Of a DNA stretch of 33,005 nucleotides, positions 25,720 through 33,005 are shown in pieces. Origin of the DNA: Terrimonas sp. (GTDB taxonomy: Bacteria > Bacteroidota > Bacteroidia > Chitinophagales > Chitinophagaceae); contig WGMO01000030.1 of the NCBI GenBank assembly GCA_016125075.1, positions 1-33,005 on the forward strand. The letters are read 5' to 3'. The notes under the pieces are model-generated. The model worked only from the letters and a program-made list of their open reading frames with translations. It was not told the DNA's origin and ran no database searches. Positions within the stretch are counted from its first letter, which is position 1, and the number at the start of each line of letters is the position of its first letter. The position numbers and the translations under genes are program-made.

Positions 25720-26661
25720 ATGTTTTTGAAAGAATTAAAAAAAACATTCGTCGTTCTTCTCCTGACTGCTTGCGCTACGAAATCCAAAGCGCAAATTCCA
25801 AAAGTTTCGAGCGGGTCCATCCAACATCTTGAAAATTTCCCTTCCCGGTATCTGCCTGCCCGCAATGTTGATGTATGGCTGCCGGATGATTATGATCCTT
25901 CCAAAAAATATGCGGTACTCTATATGCAGGATGGGAGGGGGCTTTTCGACTCCACCATTTTGTGGAACCACCAGGAATGGGGCGTGGATGAAACCATGGG
26001 GCGCCTGCTGGCCGCCAAAAAGATCAGCAACTGTATCGTGGTGGGGATCTGGAACGGGGAAGCAAGGAGACATGCGGAATATTTCCCCCAGCAACCTTTT
26101 CTTTTGCTTACAACTGAACAACAAAATGCGCTGTATAATATCCGGAGAAACGAAAACACCTCCCTATTTGCCGACAGCATTCAGTCCGACCGTTACCTGC
26201 AATTCATGGTGGATGAACTCAAACCCTATATCGACAGTCATTTTTCCACCTACCCGGACCCTGAGCACACATTTGTTGCCGGATCGAGCATGGGGGGACT
26301 GATATCTTTATATGCCATTTGTGAATACCCCGGGGTGTTTGGGGGCGCGGCCTGTTTATCCACCCACTGGACCGGGATCTTCACCACGAAGGACAACCCT
26401 GTACCCGGGGCCTTCCTGCAATACCTGGAAAAAAAATTACCTGATCCTGCCCATCATAAAATCTATTTTGATTATGGCACCCAAACCCTGGATAGTTTAT
26501 ATGAACTTTACCAGCAAGCGGTTGATGCCCTCATGCAATCAAAAGGGTTTTCGAAAAAAAACTGGATGACCCAAAAATTTATCGGAGCCGACCACAGCGA
26601 AAATGCTTGGAACAAAAGACTGTCGATCCCTGTTCTCTTTTTATTGGGGAAGAAAAAATAA
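25720..26661 (+). CDS. Secreted esterase (Esterase D/Fes-like alpha/beta hydrolase)
   Basis: This 313-residue protein has an N-terminal signal (MFLKELKKTFVVLLLTACATKSKAQ). It could be processed as a lipoprotein at Cys18 (LTAC) or by signal peptidase I. The fold is the putative-esterase family (PF00756 type): VDVWLPDDYDPSKKYAVLYMQDG is the typical first half. The nucleophile elbow is GSSMGG with Ser190, the acid is likely D251 or D258 in the FDYGTQTLD segment, and the base is H292 (GADHSENAW). Relatives are feruloyl, acetyl-xylan and siderophore esterases. It converges with the multicopper oxidase gene (18 bp between the stops). Confidence 0.9.
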   Translation: MFLKELKKTFVVLLLTACATKSKAQIPKVSSGSIQHLENFPSRYLPARNVDVWLPDDYDPSKKYAVLYMQDGRGLFDSTILWNHQEWGVDETMGRLLAAKKISNCIVVGIWNGEARRHAEYFPQQPFLLLTTEQQNALYNIRRNENTSLFADSIQSDRYLQFMVDELKPYIDSHFSTYPDPEHTFVAGSSMGGLISLYAICEYPGVFGGAACLSTHWTGIFTTKDNPVPGAFLQYLEKKLPDPAHHKIYFDYGTQTLDSLYELYQQAVDALMQSKGFSKKNWMTQKFIGADHSENAWNKRLSIPVLFLLGKKK

Positions 26662-26679
26662 AATGGGTGTGCCCAGTTT

Positions 26680-28635
26680 TCAGGATCGCACCACCCAGGT
26701 CTGTACCCAATGATCCTTGACAACATTTGTAATGATTTCCAGGGTATACGTTCCCGGTAACTGCGGCGTGAAGCGGAAGTCAGCTGTTTCCCCCACACCA
26801 TATGAAGGGCTTTTTAACATGATCTCCTGCTGGGCAGGGGGGAGATCAGCACCGTCTTTCGCGATAAATGTAAACGGAACGGGGGCACCATCTTTCAGGA
26901 TGCGGATATACATCATACCGGCGGGGCCGATATTCATGAGCCGGAGACGGTGCGATTCTCCTTTTCGGATATGCGTCTCCGGGAGATAGCGGCCGCCATT
27001 CATTTCCAACTCATCAATCGTCAGGGGATCCGTATTTTTCCAGCTGCTGATATAAAAATGATCGGTTTTTGGATCATAGGTCTCGTGTTCACCAATCACG
27101 ATCATGGGACCATAAAGGCCACTTGTCAGCTGGTGTACATCATCGAGATGACTGTGATAGATAAAGGAGCCGGGCCGCATGGGTGAAAGCCGGTAGGTGA
27201 AATCTTCGCCGGGTTGAATGGCAGGTGAGGTCCTGCCATCGGAGGAACTCCATCCGGGGACGCCATCGGACCAGCTTTCAATTTCCAGTCCGTGCCAGTG
27301 TACACTGGTCGGTACCGTTAGGTGATTGAATACATCAATAAAAGTGGGCTGGTACTGCTTCAATATCAACAAAGGCCCCGGGGCCGAAAACTGGTTTTCG
27401 GTCGGAATCTGTCCATCCAGGAAAGAAAAGCCATATTTCCCTCCTTTACCGGGTGCATATTGGTTGGCATACAGGTCTATTTTCCGGGCATTACCTTTTG
27501 ACAGCAGGTCGCTCGATCCTTGTTGTATTTCAATACCCGTAACCAGGCCTGCCATATGTTCTTCATGACCCGGCTGGTCAAAGTCGCGAGCACCCGGCAA
27601 TCGCAGTTCACTGCTCACATGAAAAGAAAGATGGCAATGAAACAACCATTTACCGGGCCGCTTCGCCACCCATTGCATATTCATAGTGGTTTGGCCCCGC
27701 ATGGTCTCTGTAACCACCGCGGGCCGCATGCCGGCAGGAAAGGGATGGTCAGTCAGCATATTACCTAATGATAAAACATCATAATAGAAACCATGCAGGT
27801 GCATGGGGTGGTTTCGGTTAGAACTGTTGATGACGCGCCACCTGACGGTATCGCCTACCTGCGGACGCATACGCTCCGTAAAAGGCCATGAACGGCCATT
27901 AATGGTCAATGATTCAAGATATCCGTTCGCGAATAAGGCGGTATCGATGGGTGTACTGAAGATATTCATCACCAGGACCCTGTCTGCCGGGGAACCTCCC
28001 CTGGGGTCAATGATAAAAGCAGCTCCTAACTGTTCTTCCTCTCCGTCATCCGGATCAATGCCTTTTCCCAGTTGAATCCAGTAGAGGTAGGTGCCCGGTT
28101 CACCAGCTTTAAAAATCACATCACGGGTTGCACCCGGTGGAATCCATAAACTGTCGGTAACTGTAGCCGGTCTTGTCTGAAAACCAAAAACCGTGATGGA
28201 AGAATCTTTTAAGGTATTATGGATAGATGCATGAATGGATTGTCCTTCTTCCACCCGGATCAACGGGCCCGGAATGGAAGGCGCTTTCCCTTTTTCTGCA
28301 ATTGCTACCAGCCTCAAACCCGGACGGTCGTTGGTTTCGGGAAAGAAATCACCCCACAGGACTTCCAATTCCAGTTCCAGCACCTGGTTCTTTATTTTCC
28401 CGGCAGGCGTCCTGTTGTCGTTGGGAAGCACTTTCGGAAGAGCGGAAACATCACCGGGGTATACCAGCCGGGGATGTTTGATCCTTTTGAAGGCCGCCCC
28501 ATCTGCGAGGATACCGGGGCCGCAGGAAAGATAGGATCGTTGAAGTTCGGGAATTGTAATCCCCTGTTTTTTATACCCAACTGCTGTGAACAGGAATAAC
28601 GTAAGGGCAAGCTGGAAAAAGAAATTCTTATCCAT
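26680..28635 (-). CDS. Multicopper oxidase-like protein with four cupredoxin domains and inverted order of copper motifs
   Basis: This 651-residue secreted protein starts with a hydrophobic signal (MDKNFFFQLALTLFLFTAVG). Domain 1 (about 85-210) is a cupredoxin without copper ligands. Domain 2 (about 218-372) has HPMHLHG (H276, H279, H281) and HCHLSFH (333-339), normally found in the last domain of laccases; Leu344 sits at the axial type-1 position. Domain 3 (about 385-520) has HWHG (446-449) and HSH (494-496), normally found in the first domain. Domain 4 (about 525-645) lacks ligands. All ten copper ligands are thus present, but the type-1/C-terminal half precedes the N-terminal half. The start ATG 28635 follows the signal peptide; an upstream in-frame ATG at 28719 is less likely. 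The oxidised substrate is unknown. Confidence 0.9.
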   Translation of the reverse strand: MDKNFFFQLALTLFLFTAVGYKKQGITIPELQRSYLSCGPGILADGAAFKRIKHPRLVYPGDVSALPKVLPNDNRTPAGKIKNQVLELELEVLWGDFFPETNDRPGLRLVAIAEKGKAPSIPGPLIRVEEGQSIHASIHNTLKDSSITVFGFQTRPATVTDSLWIPPGATRDVIFKAGEPGTYLYWIQLGKGIDPDDGEEEQLGAAFIIDPRGGSPADRVLVMNIFSTPIDTALFANGYLESLTINGRSWPFTERMRPQVGDTVRWRVINSSNRNHPMHLHGFYYDVLSLGNMLTDHPFPAGMRPAVVTETMRGQTTMNMQWVAKRPGKWLFHCHLSFHVSSELRLPGARDFDQPGHEEHMAGLVTGIEIQQGSSDLLSKGNARKIDLYANQYAPGKGGKYGFSFLDGQIPTENQFSAPGPLLILKQYQPTFIDVFNHLTVPTSVHWHGLEIESWSDGVPGWSSSDGRTSPAIQPGEDFTYRLSPMRPGSFIYHSHLDDVHQLTSGLYGPMIVIGEHETYDPKTDHFYISSWKNTDPLTIDELEMNGGRYLPETHIRKGESHRLRLMNIGPAGMMYIRILKDGAPVPFTFIAKDGADLPPAQQEIMLKSPSYGVGETADFRFTPQLPGTYTLEIITNVVKDHWVQTWVVRS

Positions 28636-28889
28636 GATGCAGTCTGGCAGTTGGTTGGATATGAATATACTAATATTACCGGAAGGATTAAAAAACAATT
28701 GCAACAGCAGGATTCCCATTCAAAGTGATGTATCCTTACAATCATATACTATACTGAATACCTGGTATATAAAGAACAGCTACAGCACATGTTCCTGCAT
28801 CCAATCCTCCTGTTTTTAAATAATAACGATATATTAGAGGGTCAGTTCATCGCAAAACACGAATAAGGCTTACCGGTATTCATTCATTT

Positions 28890-30389
28890 ATGGCAAAGAA
28901 AAGAACCTTCCCTACCCCCATTAGTATTTTGATGGTGGTGATCATCCTGGCTGCGATCGGTACCTGGCTATTACCGGCAGGGCAATACAGTAAATTATCG
29001 GTTAACGGTCAAAGCTTCAATATGGTGAGCGAGCACGGTGAGACCAGCCTTCCTCTGACCCAAAAAACACTCGACAGCCTGGCCATTCATATCGATATCA
29101 AAAAATTCACGGAGGGGGATATCCGAAAACCGATCTCGGTGCCTGGCACATTCGTATCCCAGGACAGGAACCCGCAGGGCCTGATCAATATATTACAGGC
29201 GCCCATCAAGGGTATCTATGACAGTATCGATATAATCCTCTTTATCCTGATCATCGGGGGATTCATGTTTGTATTCAATGAAACAGGGGCTATGATGAAA
29301 GGGATCACCTGGCTCTCCTATACCATGAAAGGACGTGAATCCTGGCTCATCATCATCCTGACCACGGTCTTTTCCTTTTTTGCCGGATCCTATGGCATGG
29401 CCGAAGAGGCATTGGTATTTTATCCCATCCTGGTGCCCCTGTTCCTGGCGGCCGGCTATGACCTGCTGATACCCCTTGCCATCATTTTCGGGGGTACTTC
29501 CATCGGGGCCCTGCCGGCATTTTCAAACCCGTTCTCCACCATCATTGCATCCAATGCCGCAGGGATCAACTGGATGGATGGCCTGGAACAAAGGCTTTTA
29601 TTATGGGTGATCATGACGGCCCTGCTGATCTGGTACATCTTAAAATATGCAAAAAAAATCAGGAAAGATCCCGGTGCTTCATTGGTATTACAACTGGATG
29701 GTGTGGTGACGCATCCTTATGATATTACGGTAGAACACCCGGAAAAGGCCCCGGTGCTCAGCTGGAAAACCAAACTGCTCCTGCACATCTACCTCCTGAC
29801 ATTTTTAGGCATGATCGCCGGAGTCGTATTCCTGAAATGGTGGACGCTGGAGATGTCTGCCCTTTTCCTGGCCTCGGCCATCCTCGTGGCTGTCATCACC
29901 CGGATCCCGGAAAAAATATTTATCCGTGAATTCATCAAAGGTGCCGAGAGCCTGCTGACGGTTGCATTTATCGTGGGGGTGGCCCGGGGTGTTACGATCA
30001 TCCTGAATGAAGGCCATGTAAGCGATTCTATTCTGTATTACACGGCCAATATGGTACAGGGCATGCCCCCTGCCCTCTTTATCCTGCTCTTATTATTTTT
30101 CTACCTGGTGTTCTCGCTTTTTATACAATCCAGTTCAGGGATGGCCGTGTTAACCATGCCGATCATTGGGGGATTAGCCATCATTGTAAATATCCCCGGC
30201 AGGGAAATCGTCAATTCCTATATGTATGGCATGTGCATCATGTCGTTCATCGCCCCCACCGGTTTGATCCTTCCCTCCCTGGCCATGGTCAATATCAGTT
30301 TAAAAACCTGGTTCAAATTCATCACGCCGCTTTTGATCATGATCACCATCATCAGTATGATTGCCCTGGTCATCGGCATCTACCTTTAA
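28890..30389 (+). CDS. YfcC family (DcuC/C4-dicarboxylate-type) membrane transporter
   Basis: This 499-residue polytopic inner-membrane protein has about 12-13 hydrophobic segments. The start FPTPISILMVVIILAAIGTW LLPAGQY is the characteristic N-terminus of the YfcC / C4-dicarboxylate anaerobic carrier family. The helix hairpin with FSFFAGSYGMAEEALVFYP, the GGTSIGALPAFSNPFSTIIA loop, and the late PTGLILPSLAMVNIS fit the ion-transporter superfamily. The substrate in this family is uncertain: amino acids, short peptides or dicarboxylates have been proposed. It is divergent from the multicopper oxidase gene (254 bp apart) and followed 10 bp later by a lipoprotein gene, so probably an operon. Confidence 0.9.
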   Translation: MAKKRTFPTPISILMVVIILAAIGTWLLPAGQYSKLSVNGQSFNMVSEHGETSLPLTQKTLDSLAIHIDIKKFTEGDIRKPISVPGTFVSQDRNPQGLINILQAPIKGIYDSIDIILFILIIGGFMFVFNETGAMMKGITWLSYTMKGRESWLIIILTTVFSFFAGSYGMAEEALVFYPILVPLFLAAGYDLLIPLAIIFGGTSIGALPAFSNPFSTIIASNAAGINWMDGLEQRLLLWVIMTALLIWYILKYAKKIRKDPGASLVLQLDGVVTHPYDITVEHPEKAPVLSWKTKLLLHIYLLTFLGMIAGVVFLKWWTLEMSALFLASAILVAVITRIPEKIFIREFIKGAESLLTVAFIVGVARGVTIILNEGHVSDSILYYTANMVQGMPPALFILLLLFFYLVFSLFIQSSSGMAVLTMPIIGGLAIIVNIPGREIVNSYMYGMCIMSFIAPTGLILPSLAMVNISLKTWFKFITPLLIMITIISMIALVIGIYL

Positions 30390-30399
30390 ACATCAGAAC

Positions 30400-30882
30400 A
30401 TGAAAAACAGGATTACTTTCATTTTTATTTTTATTGCCCTGCTCTCACTCTGTGCCTGTCAACAGGAAAACGGGGGAACCCGGGAAACAGCGGAAAAGAC
30501 AAGGGTTTTTGATCTCCGCAAGGCGGGCAATGAGATTAAAAGCCTTGACAGCCTGTTCAGCGAAAAGTTGAAATCCGGTGATTCGGTAGGGCTGGCAGCT
30601 ATGTATGCCAAAGGAGCCGCCATGGTATCCGGGAAAAAAGAACCCATTGTAGGGGAAGGAATTCTTTCAGCCCTTGGCGGATGGATCAGGAGCAGCCGGA
30701 AAAATAATAGCACCATCCTGTTTACGACCACCGACCTTTTTGGTGATGAACAATATCTTATTGAAACTGGAATGGCCGTAACCAGGAATGACAGTTTACA
30801 GGTTACCAGCGAAGGAAAATATATCGTAGTTTGGAAGAAAGAGGAAGGCACCTGGAAACTTTTCCGTGATATTGGCTTATAG
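30400..30882 (+). CDS. DUF4440 / NTF2-like lipoprotein
   Basis: This 160-residue lipoprotein has a Lys/Arg start, a Phe/Ile-rich core and the lipobox LCAC (Cys20). The mature domain IKSLDSLFSEKLKSGDSVGLAAMYAKGAAMVSGKKEPIVGEG follows the NTF2-like helix-turn pattern (size of pool, D, age of the cavity) and ends with TSEGKYIVVWKKEEGTWKLFRDIG, the standard last strands of DUF4440. It begins 10 bp after the transporter stop codon, so it is very likely co-transcribed with it. ATG 30400 is supported by the signal sequence. Confidence 0.82.
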   Translation: MKNRITFIFIFIALLSLCACQQENGGTRETAEKTRVFDLRKAGNEIKSLDSLFSEKLKSGDSVGLAAMYAKGAAMVSGKKEPIVGEGILSALGGWIRSSRKNNSTILFTTTDLFGDEQYLIETGMAVTRNDSLQVTSEGKYIVVWKKEEGTWKLFRDIGL

Positions 30883-30973
30883 GGGACTCCGGCACCCGGA
30901 AAACTTTCCTATTCCTGAACGCTGCATGGGAAAAAACACATCACGATGTATGTAATAATATTTTTCGCTGCAT

Positions 30974-30988
30974 CCGTTTAAAAAACGG
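30974..30988. promoter_or_regulatory. Short palindrome directly upstream of the MuiA-like gene
   Basis: CCGTTT (30974-30979), a 3-base A loop and AAACGG (30983-30988) form an inverted repeat (7 bp if the flanking T/A is counted). It lies only 5 bp before the ATG at 30994, so it overlaps the ribosome-binding region. It could be an operator or an mRNA hairpin affecting translation; chance is also possible. Confidence 0.3.
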
Positions 30989-30993
30989 AACAT

Positions 30994-32856
30994 ATGAGAA
31001 AAATATTAACCCCCTTCTTTTTTTCGGTTTGCACCCTTATCCATGCCCAGGTAAAGGAAAACCTGACTTCAAAAATTGAAAAAGTGACCGTATTCCTATC
31101 CGGCGCACAGGTAGAACGTAGTTATAAAGGGGTGGTCAATGCAGGCAAACAACAACTGGTTTTTGGCAATATTTCCCCGCAAATCGATAAACAAAGCATA
31201 CAGGTTACTGCCAATGGCAGCCTTATCGTGCTTTCCGTTTTGCACCAGCAGAACTTCATGAAAGAGAAACAAAAACTGGATGAGATCAAAAACCTTGAAG
31301 CGAAAAAGGAAATGATCTCGGGTAACCTGATCAATGAAAAGAATAACCTGGCCGTCTTCATCCAGGAAGAATCCATGCTGGCTAAAAACCAGCAAATAGG
31401 TGGCAACGATGGTATTAAAGCCGTCGACCTGAAAGAATCCCTTGACTTTCAAAGAAGCCGTTTAACAGAGATCTACCAGAAAAAACAGGAAATCAATAAA
31501 CGGGTCATCGCTAATGAAACAGAACTCAATAAGATAAACAGGCAACTGGCCGAACTCAATCAGCAGACCGATCTTTCGACCAGTGAAATCATCGTTTCGG
31601 TGGATTGTAAGGTTACCGGTGTGGCTACGATCCTGATCAGTTACCTTGTTCAAAAAGCAGGATGGTATCCCACCTACAATATCAGGGTAAAAGATATCAG
31701 CAGTCCCATCCAGCTGCAATATAAGGCCAATATCTACCAGCATTCAGGGGAGGATTGGAAAGACATCAAAATGTGGCTATCCAATGGCAATCCGAATGAA
31801 AAAGGAGATAAACCCCTGCTGTCCCCCTGGCACCTCCGGTTCAACAGTGTTCCGGCCATCTCAACTGTTAACGAAAACCCATACTATCCTGATTACAGGT
31901 TTTTGTCGGGAAGAATTTCCGACGAAAGCGGAAAACCGGTTCCCTATGCATCGATTTTGATCAAAGGAACCAATACCGGGGTAGCTTCGGACGGGCAGGG
32001 CAATTTCCGGATCAATGCCACGGCTCCTTCCAATATCCTGGTGGTAAGTGCCGTGGGATATGAAAGCCGGGAGTTAGTGGCCAGTTCGGGTTCCACGGTG
32101 AATGTCAATTTGCAAAAATCAGCCACCCTGGAGGAGGTGGTCGTGGTGGGCTATGGCAGCTCCAATTCAGACGAATATTCCTATAACAATAATTCCTTCA
32201 GGAGAAAAAAGGATAAATCCTCCATCGAAACCATTACCAGTTACCAGCCCACAGCGGTCATTTATGAGATCAAGGATCCTTATTCCGTTCCCGACGACGG
32301 TAAGACCTATACAGCCGATATTGATGCCTATGAGATCGATGCCCTGTTTGAATATTATGCTGCTCCCAAACTTGAACCCGACGTTTATTTAACCGCCAAG
32401 ATCGTTGACTGGCAGGAGTTGAATCTGGAACCGGGTGAAGCAAACCTGTTTTTTGAGAATACATTCCTCGGGCAATCCTTTCTTGATGTCAATAATGCCG
32501 GTGACACCTTAAAACTTTCACTTGGTAAGGACAAGGGAGTCGTGATCCGAAGAAAACTGATGAAAGAATACAGCTCCAGGAAATTGATTGGGAGTAATAA
32601 AACAGAAAGTCGTCAATACGAAATCACGGTGCGGAATAATAAACAGCAGGATATCCATATCATCGTGGAGGACCAGCTACCGGTTTCCACCGAAAAGGAA
32701 ATAGAAATCAAAGAAAAGAAGTATGAAGGCGCCAAACTGGATAATGATACCCAGATTGTAACCTGGGACCTGAACCTCCCCTCAAAAAAAGAAACGAAAC
32801 TCAATATTGGATATGATGTAAAATATCCTAAAGAAAAGCTATTGCACCTTGATTAG
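30994..32856 (+). CDS. DUF4140/DUF4139 (MuiA-like) protein with inserted carboxypeptidase-regulatory/SusC-like module
   Basis: This 620-residue secreted protein has a signal peptide (about 1-18, ending IHA-Q). An N-terminal DUF4140 segment (about 27-125) starts KIEKVTVFLSGAQVERS, a coiled coil runs about 90-190, and DUF4139 covers about 200-615 (VQKAGWYPTYNIRV, ANIYQHSGEDWKDIKMWLSN). Between about 303 and 388 this domain is interrupted by a carboxypeptidase D regulatory-like fold (LSGRISDESGKPVPYASILI) followed by EEVVVVGYGSS, a signature normally seen at the start of the plug of SusC-type TonB receptors. The DUF4139 part resumes at about 417. The family is named after a mucoidy inhibitor in enterics, but its function is unclear. 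It is likely an envelope or outer-surface protein. Confidence 0.9.
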   Translation: MRKILTPFFFSVCTLIHAQVKENLTSKIEKVTVFLSGAQVERSYKGVVNAGKQQLVFGNISPQIDKQSIQVTANGSLIVLSVLHQQNFMKEKQKLDEIKNLEAKKEMISGNLINEKNNLAVFIQEESMLAKNQQIGGNDGIKAVDLKESLDFQRSRLTEIYQKKQEINKRVIANETELNKINRQLAELNQQTDLSTSEIIVSVDCKVTGVATILISYLVQKAGWYPTYNIRVKDISSPIQLQYKANIYQHSGEDWKDIKMWLSNGNPNEKGDKPLLSPWHLRFNSVPAISTVNENPYYPDYRFLSGRISDESGKPVPYASILIKGTNTGVASDGQGNFRINATAPSNILVVSAVGYESRELVASSGSTVNVNLQKSATLEEVVVVGYGSSNSDEYSYNNNSFRRKKDKSSIETITSYQPTAVIYEIKDPYSVPDDGKTYTADIDAYEIDALFEYYAAPKLEPDVYLTAKIVDWQELNLEPGEANLFFENTFLGQSFLDVNNAGDTLKLSLGKDKGVVIRRKLMKEYSSRKLIGSNKTESRQYEITVRNNKQQDIHIIVEDQLPVSTEKEIEIKEKKYEGAKLDNDTQIVTWDLNLPSKKETKLNIGYDVKYPKEKLLHLD

Positions 32857-32866
32857 GCACAACCAA

Positions 32867-32898
32867 AAAGAGGCTGTCCAAAAAGGGGCAGCCTCTTT
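32867..32898 (+). terminator. Strong hairpin after the MuiA-like gene (terminator or IS end)
   Basis: AAAGAGGCTG (32867-32876) pairs perfectly with CAGCCTCTTT (32889-32898). The stem can extend by three more pairs inward, leaving an A-rich loop. It lies 10 bp past the stop codon and ends in CTTT, with a further T-rich run (GTTTTC) after it. It is a good rho-independent terminator candidate. The same sequence style (AGGCTGTC...) also occurs at the termini of some Bacteroidota insertion sequences. Confidence 0.65.
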
Positions 32899-33005
32899 CA
32901 GTTTTCAGGGTTGGTTTATTCACAATTGAACTGTATAAAAAGCGGTTGCAAAATGTTTATCAGTTTTTGAATTTTGCTGTATAAATTTTTTGTATGGCCA
33001 AGCCC
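32868..33005 (+). mobile_element. Possible left end of an IS1182-type insertion sequence (cut by window edge)
   Basis: Three weak signs point the same way. The terminal-repeat-like AAGAGGCTGTCC begins the hairpin. The following about 95 bases are AT-rich and gene-free. An ATG at 32994 then opens the frame M-A-K-P up to the last base of the window, as several Bacteroidota IS1182-family transposases begin. The remainder is outside the window, so this is a hypothesis from recalled patterns. Confidence 0.33.
32994..33005 (+). CDS. Possible first four codons of a transposase
   Basis: ATGGCCAAGCCC reads M-A-K-P and runs off the window. An AT-rich leader (ATAAATTTTTTGT) precedes it. The identification as a transposase rests only on the hairpin upstream and the similarity of this start to recalled IS1182 transposase N-termini. 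Confidence 0.25.

Noticed and set aside
30994-32856. A truncated TonB-dependent receptor because of EEVVVVGYG
   Set aside because: The frame is continuous DUF4140/DUF4139 on both sides of the insert and no receptor barrel is present, so it is a domain insertion, not a broken receptor.
1-33005. CRISPR arrays, tRNA or rRNA genes
   Set aside because: Reading both strands by eye, no regularly spaced repeats, tRNA-like T-loop/CCA context or rRNA-conserved stretches were found; a dedicated scan was not possible.

Overview
The window looks like a chromosomal stretch from a Bacteroidota bacterium, most likely Chitinophagaceae or a close relative. The reasons are many short lipoproteins with SC/AC/GC lipoboxes, a carboxypeptidase-regulatory domain followed by the SusC-type signature EEVVVVGYG, a GH10 xylanase with a carbohydrate-binding module inserted in its barrel, families typical of the group (secreted NTF2-like/DUF4440, DUF1801, DUF2200, DUF4256, RibD-C type reductases), weak Shine-Dalgarno sequences, and candidate TTTG / TAnnTTT promoters. 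The taxonomic call is inference from protein style, not from a marker gene.

Layout. Bases 1-139 are the right end of an IS3-family element (last 24 codons of the transposase plus a probable terminal repeat ending in CA). Next to it lie a small lipoprotein gene (148-573) and two tandem paralogous single-pass membrane proteins with a His-rich motif (570-1463, 1705-2562). From 2.6 to 7.3 kb are a GNAT acetyltransferase, a RibD-C/DHFR-like reductase, a small lipoprotein, a lipoprotein GH10 endo-xylanase with inserted CBM, and a DUF1801 protein. From 7.4 to 12.4 kb are a secreted protein of unknown function, a minus-strand AraC regulator followed by a secreted HExxH peptidase, a DUF4440 lipoprotein, a DUF1801-DUF2200 pair, and a TMEM175-like channel. 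From 12.6 to 20.1 kb are a DUF1624 membrane acyltransferase-like protein, an SDR, a GNAT, an unknown secreted protein, DUF4256, an alpha/beta hydrolase, a class-II-cytochrome-like lipoprotein, an NTF2-like protein and a secreted cupin-like protein. From 20.3 to 26.7 kb are an M1 aminopeptidase-like protein, a second RibD-C reductase, an M20 peptidase, a PIG-L-type deacetylase lipoprotein and a secreted esterase. A minus-strand four-cupredoxin multicopper oxidase (26680-28635) is divergent from a YfcC-type transporter (28890-30389), which is followed 10 bp later by a DUF4440-like lipoprotein. A DUF4140/DUF4139 (MuiA-like) protein carrying an inserted TonB-receptor-style module ends the gene series. 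The right edge (about 32867-33005) holds a strong hairpin and the start of what may be an IS1182-type transposase, so the segment may be flanked by insertion sequences on both sides.

Functionally this is a patchwork of secreted hydrolases (xylanase, M1, M20, HExxH peptidase, two esterases, deacetylase), envelope lipoproteins and small cytoplasmic enzymes, not one obvious pathway. No SusC/SusD pair accompanies the xylanase. The most unusual items are the multicopper oxidase, whose copper-ligand motifs occur in the reverse of the usual order, and the MuiA-like protein with the SusC-like insert. I saw no CRISPR array, tRNA or rRNA gene. I did not find convincing evidence of a wholly new defence or mobile system.
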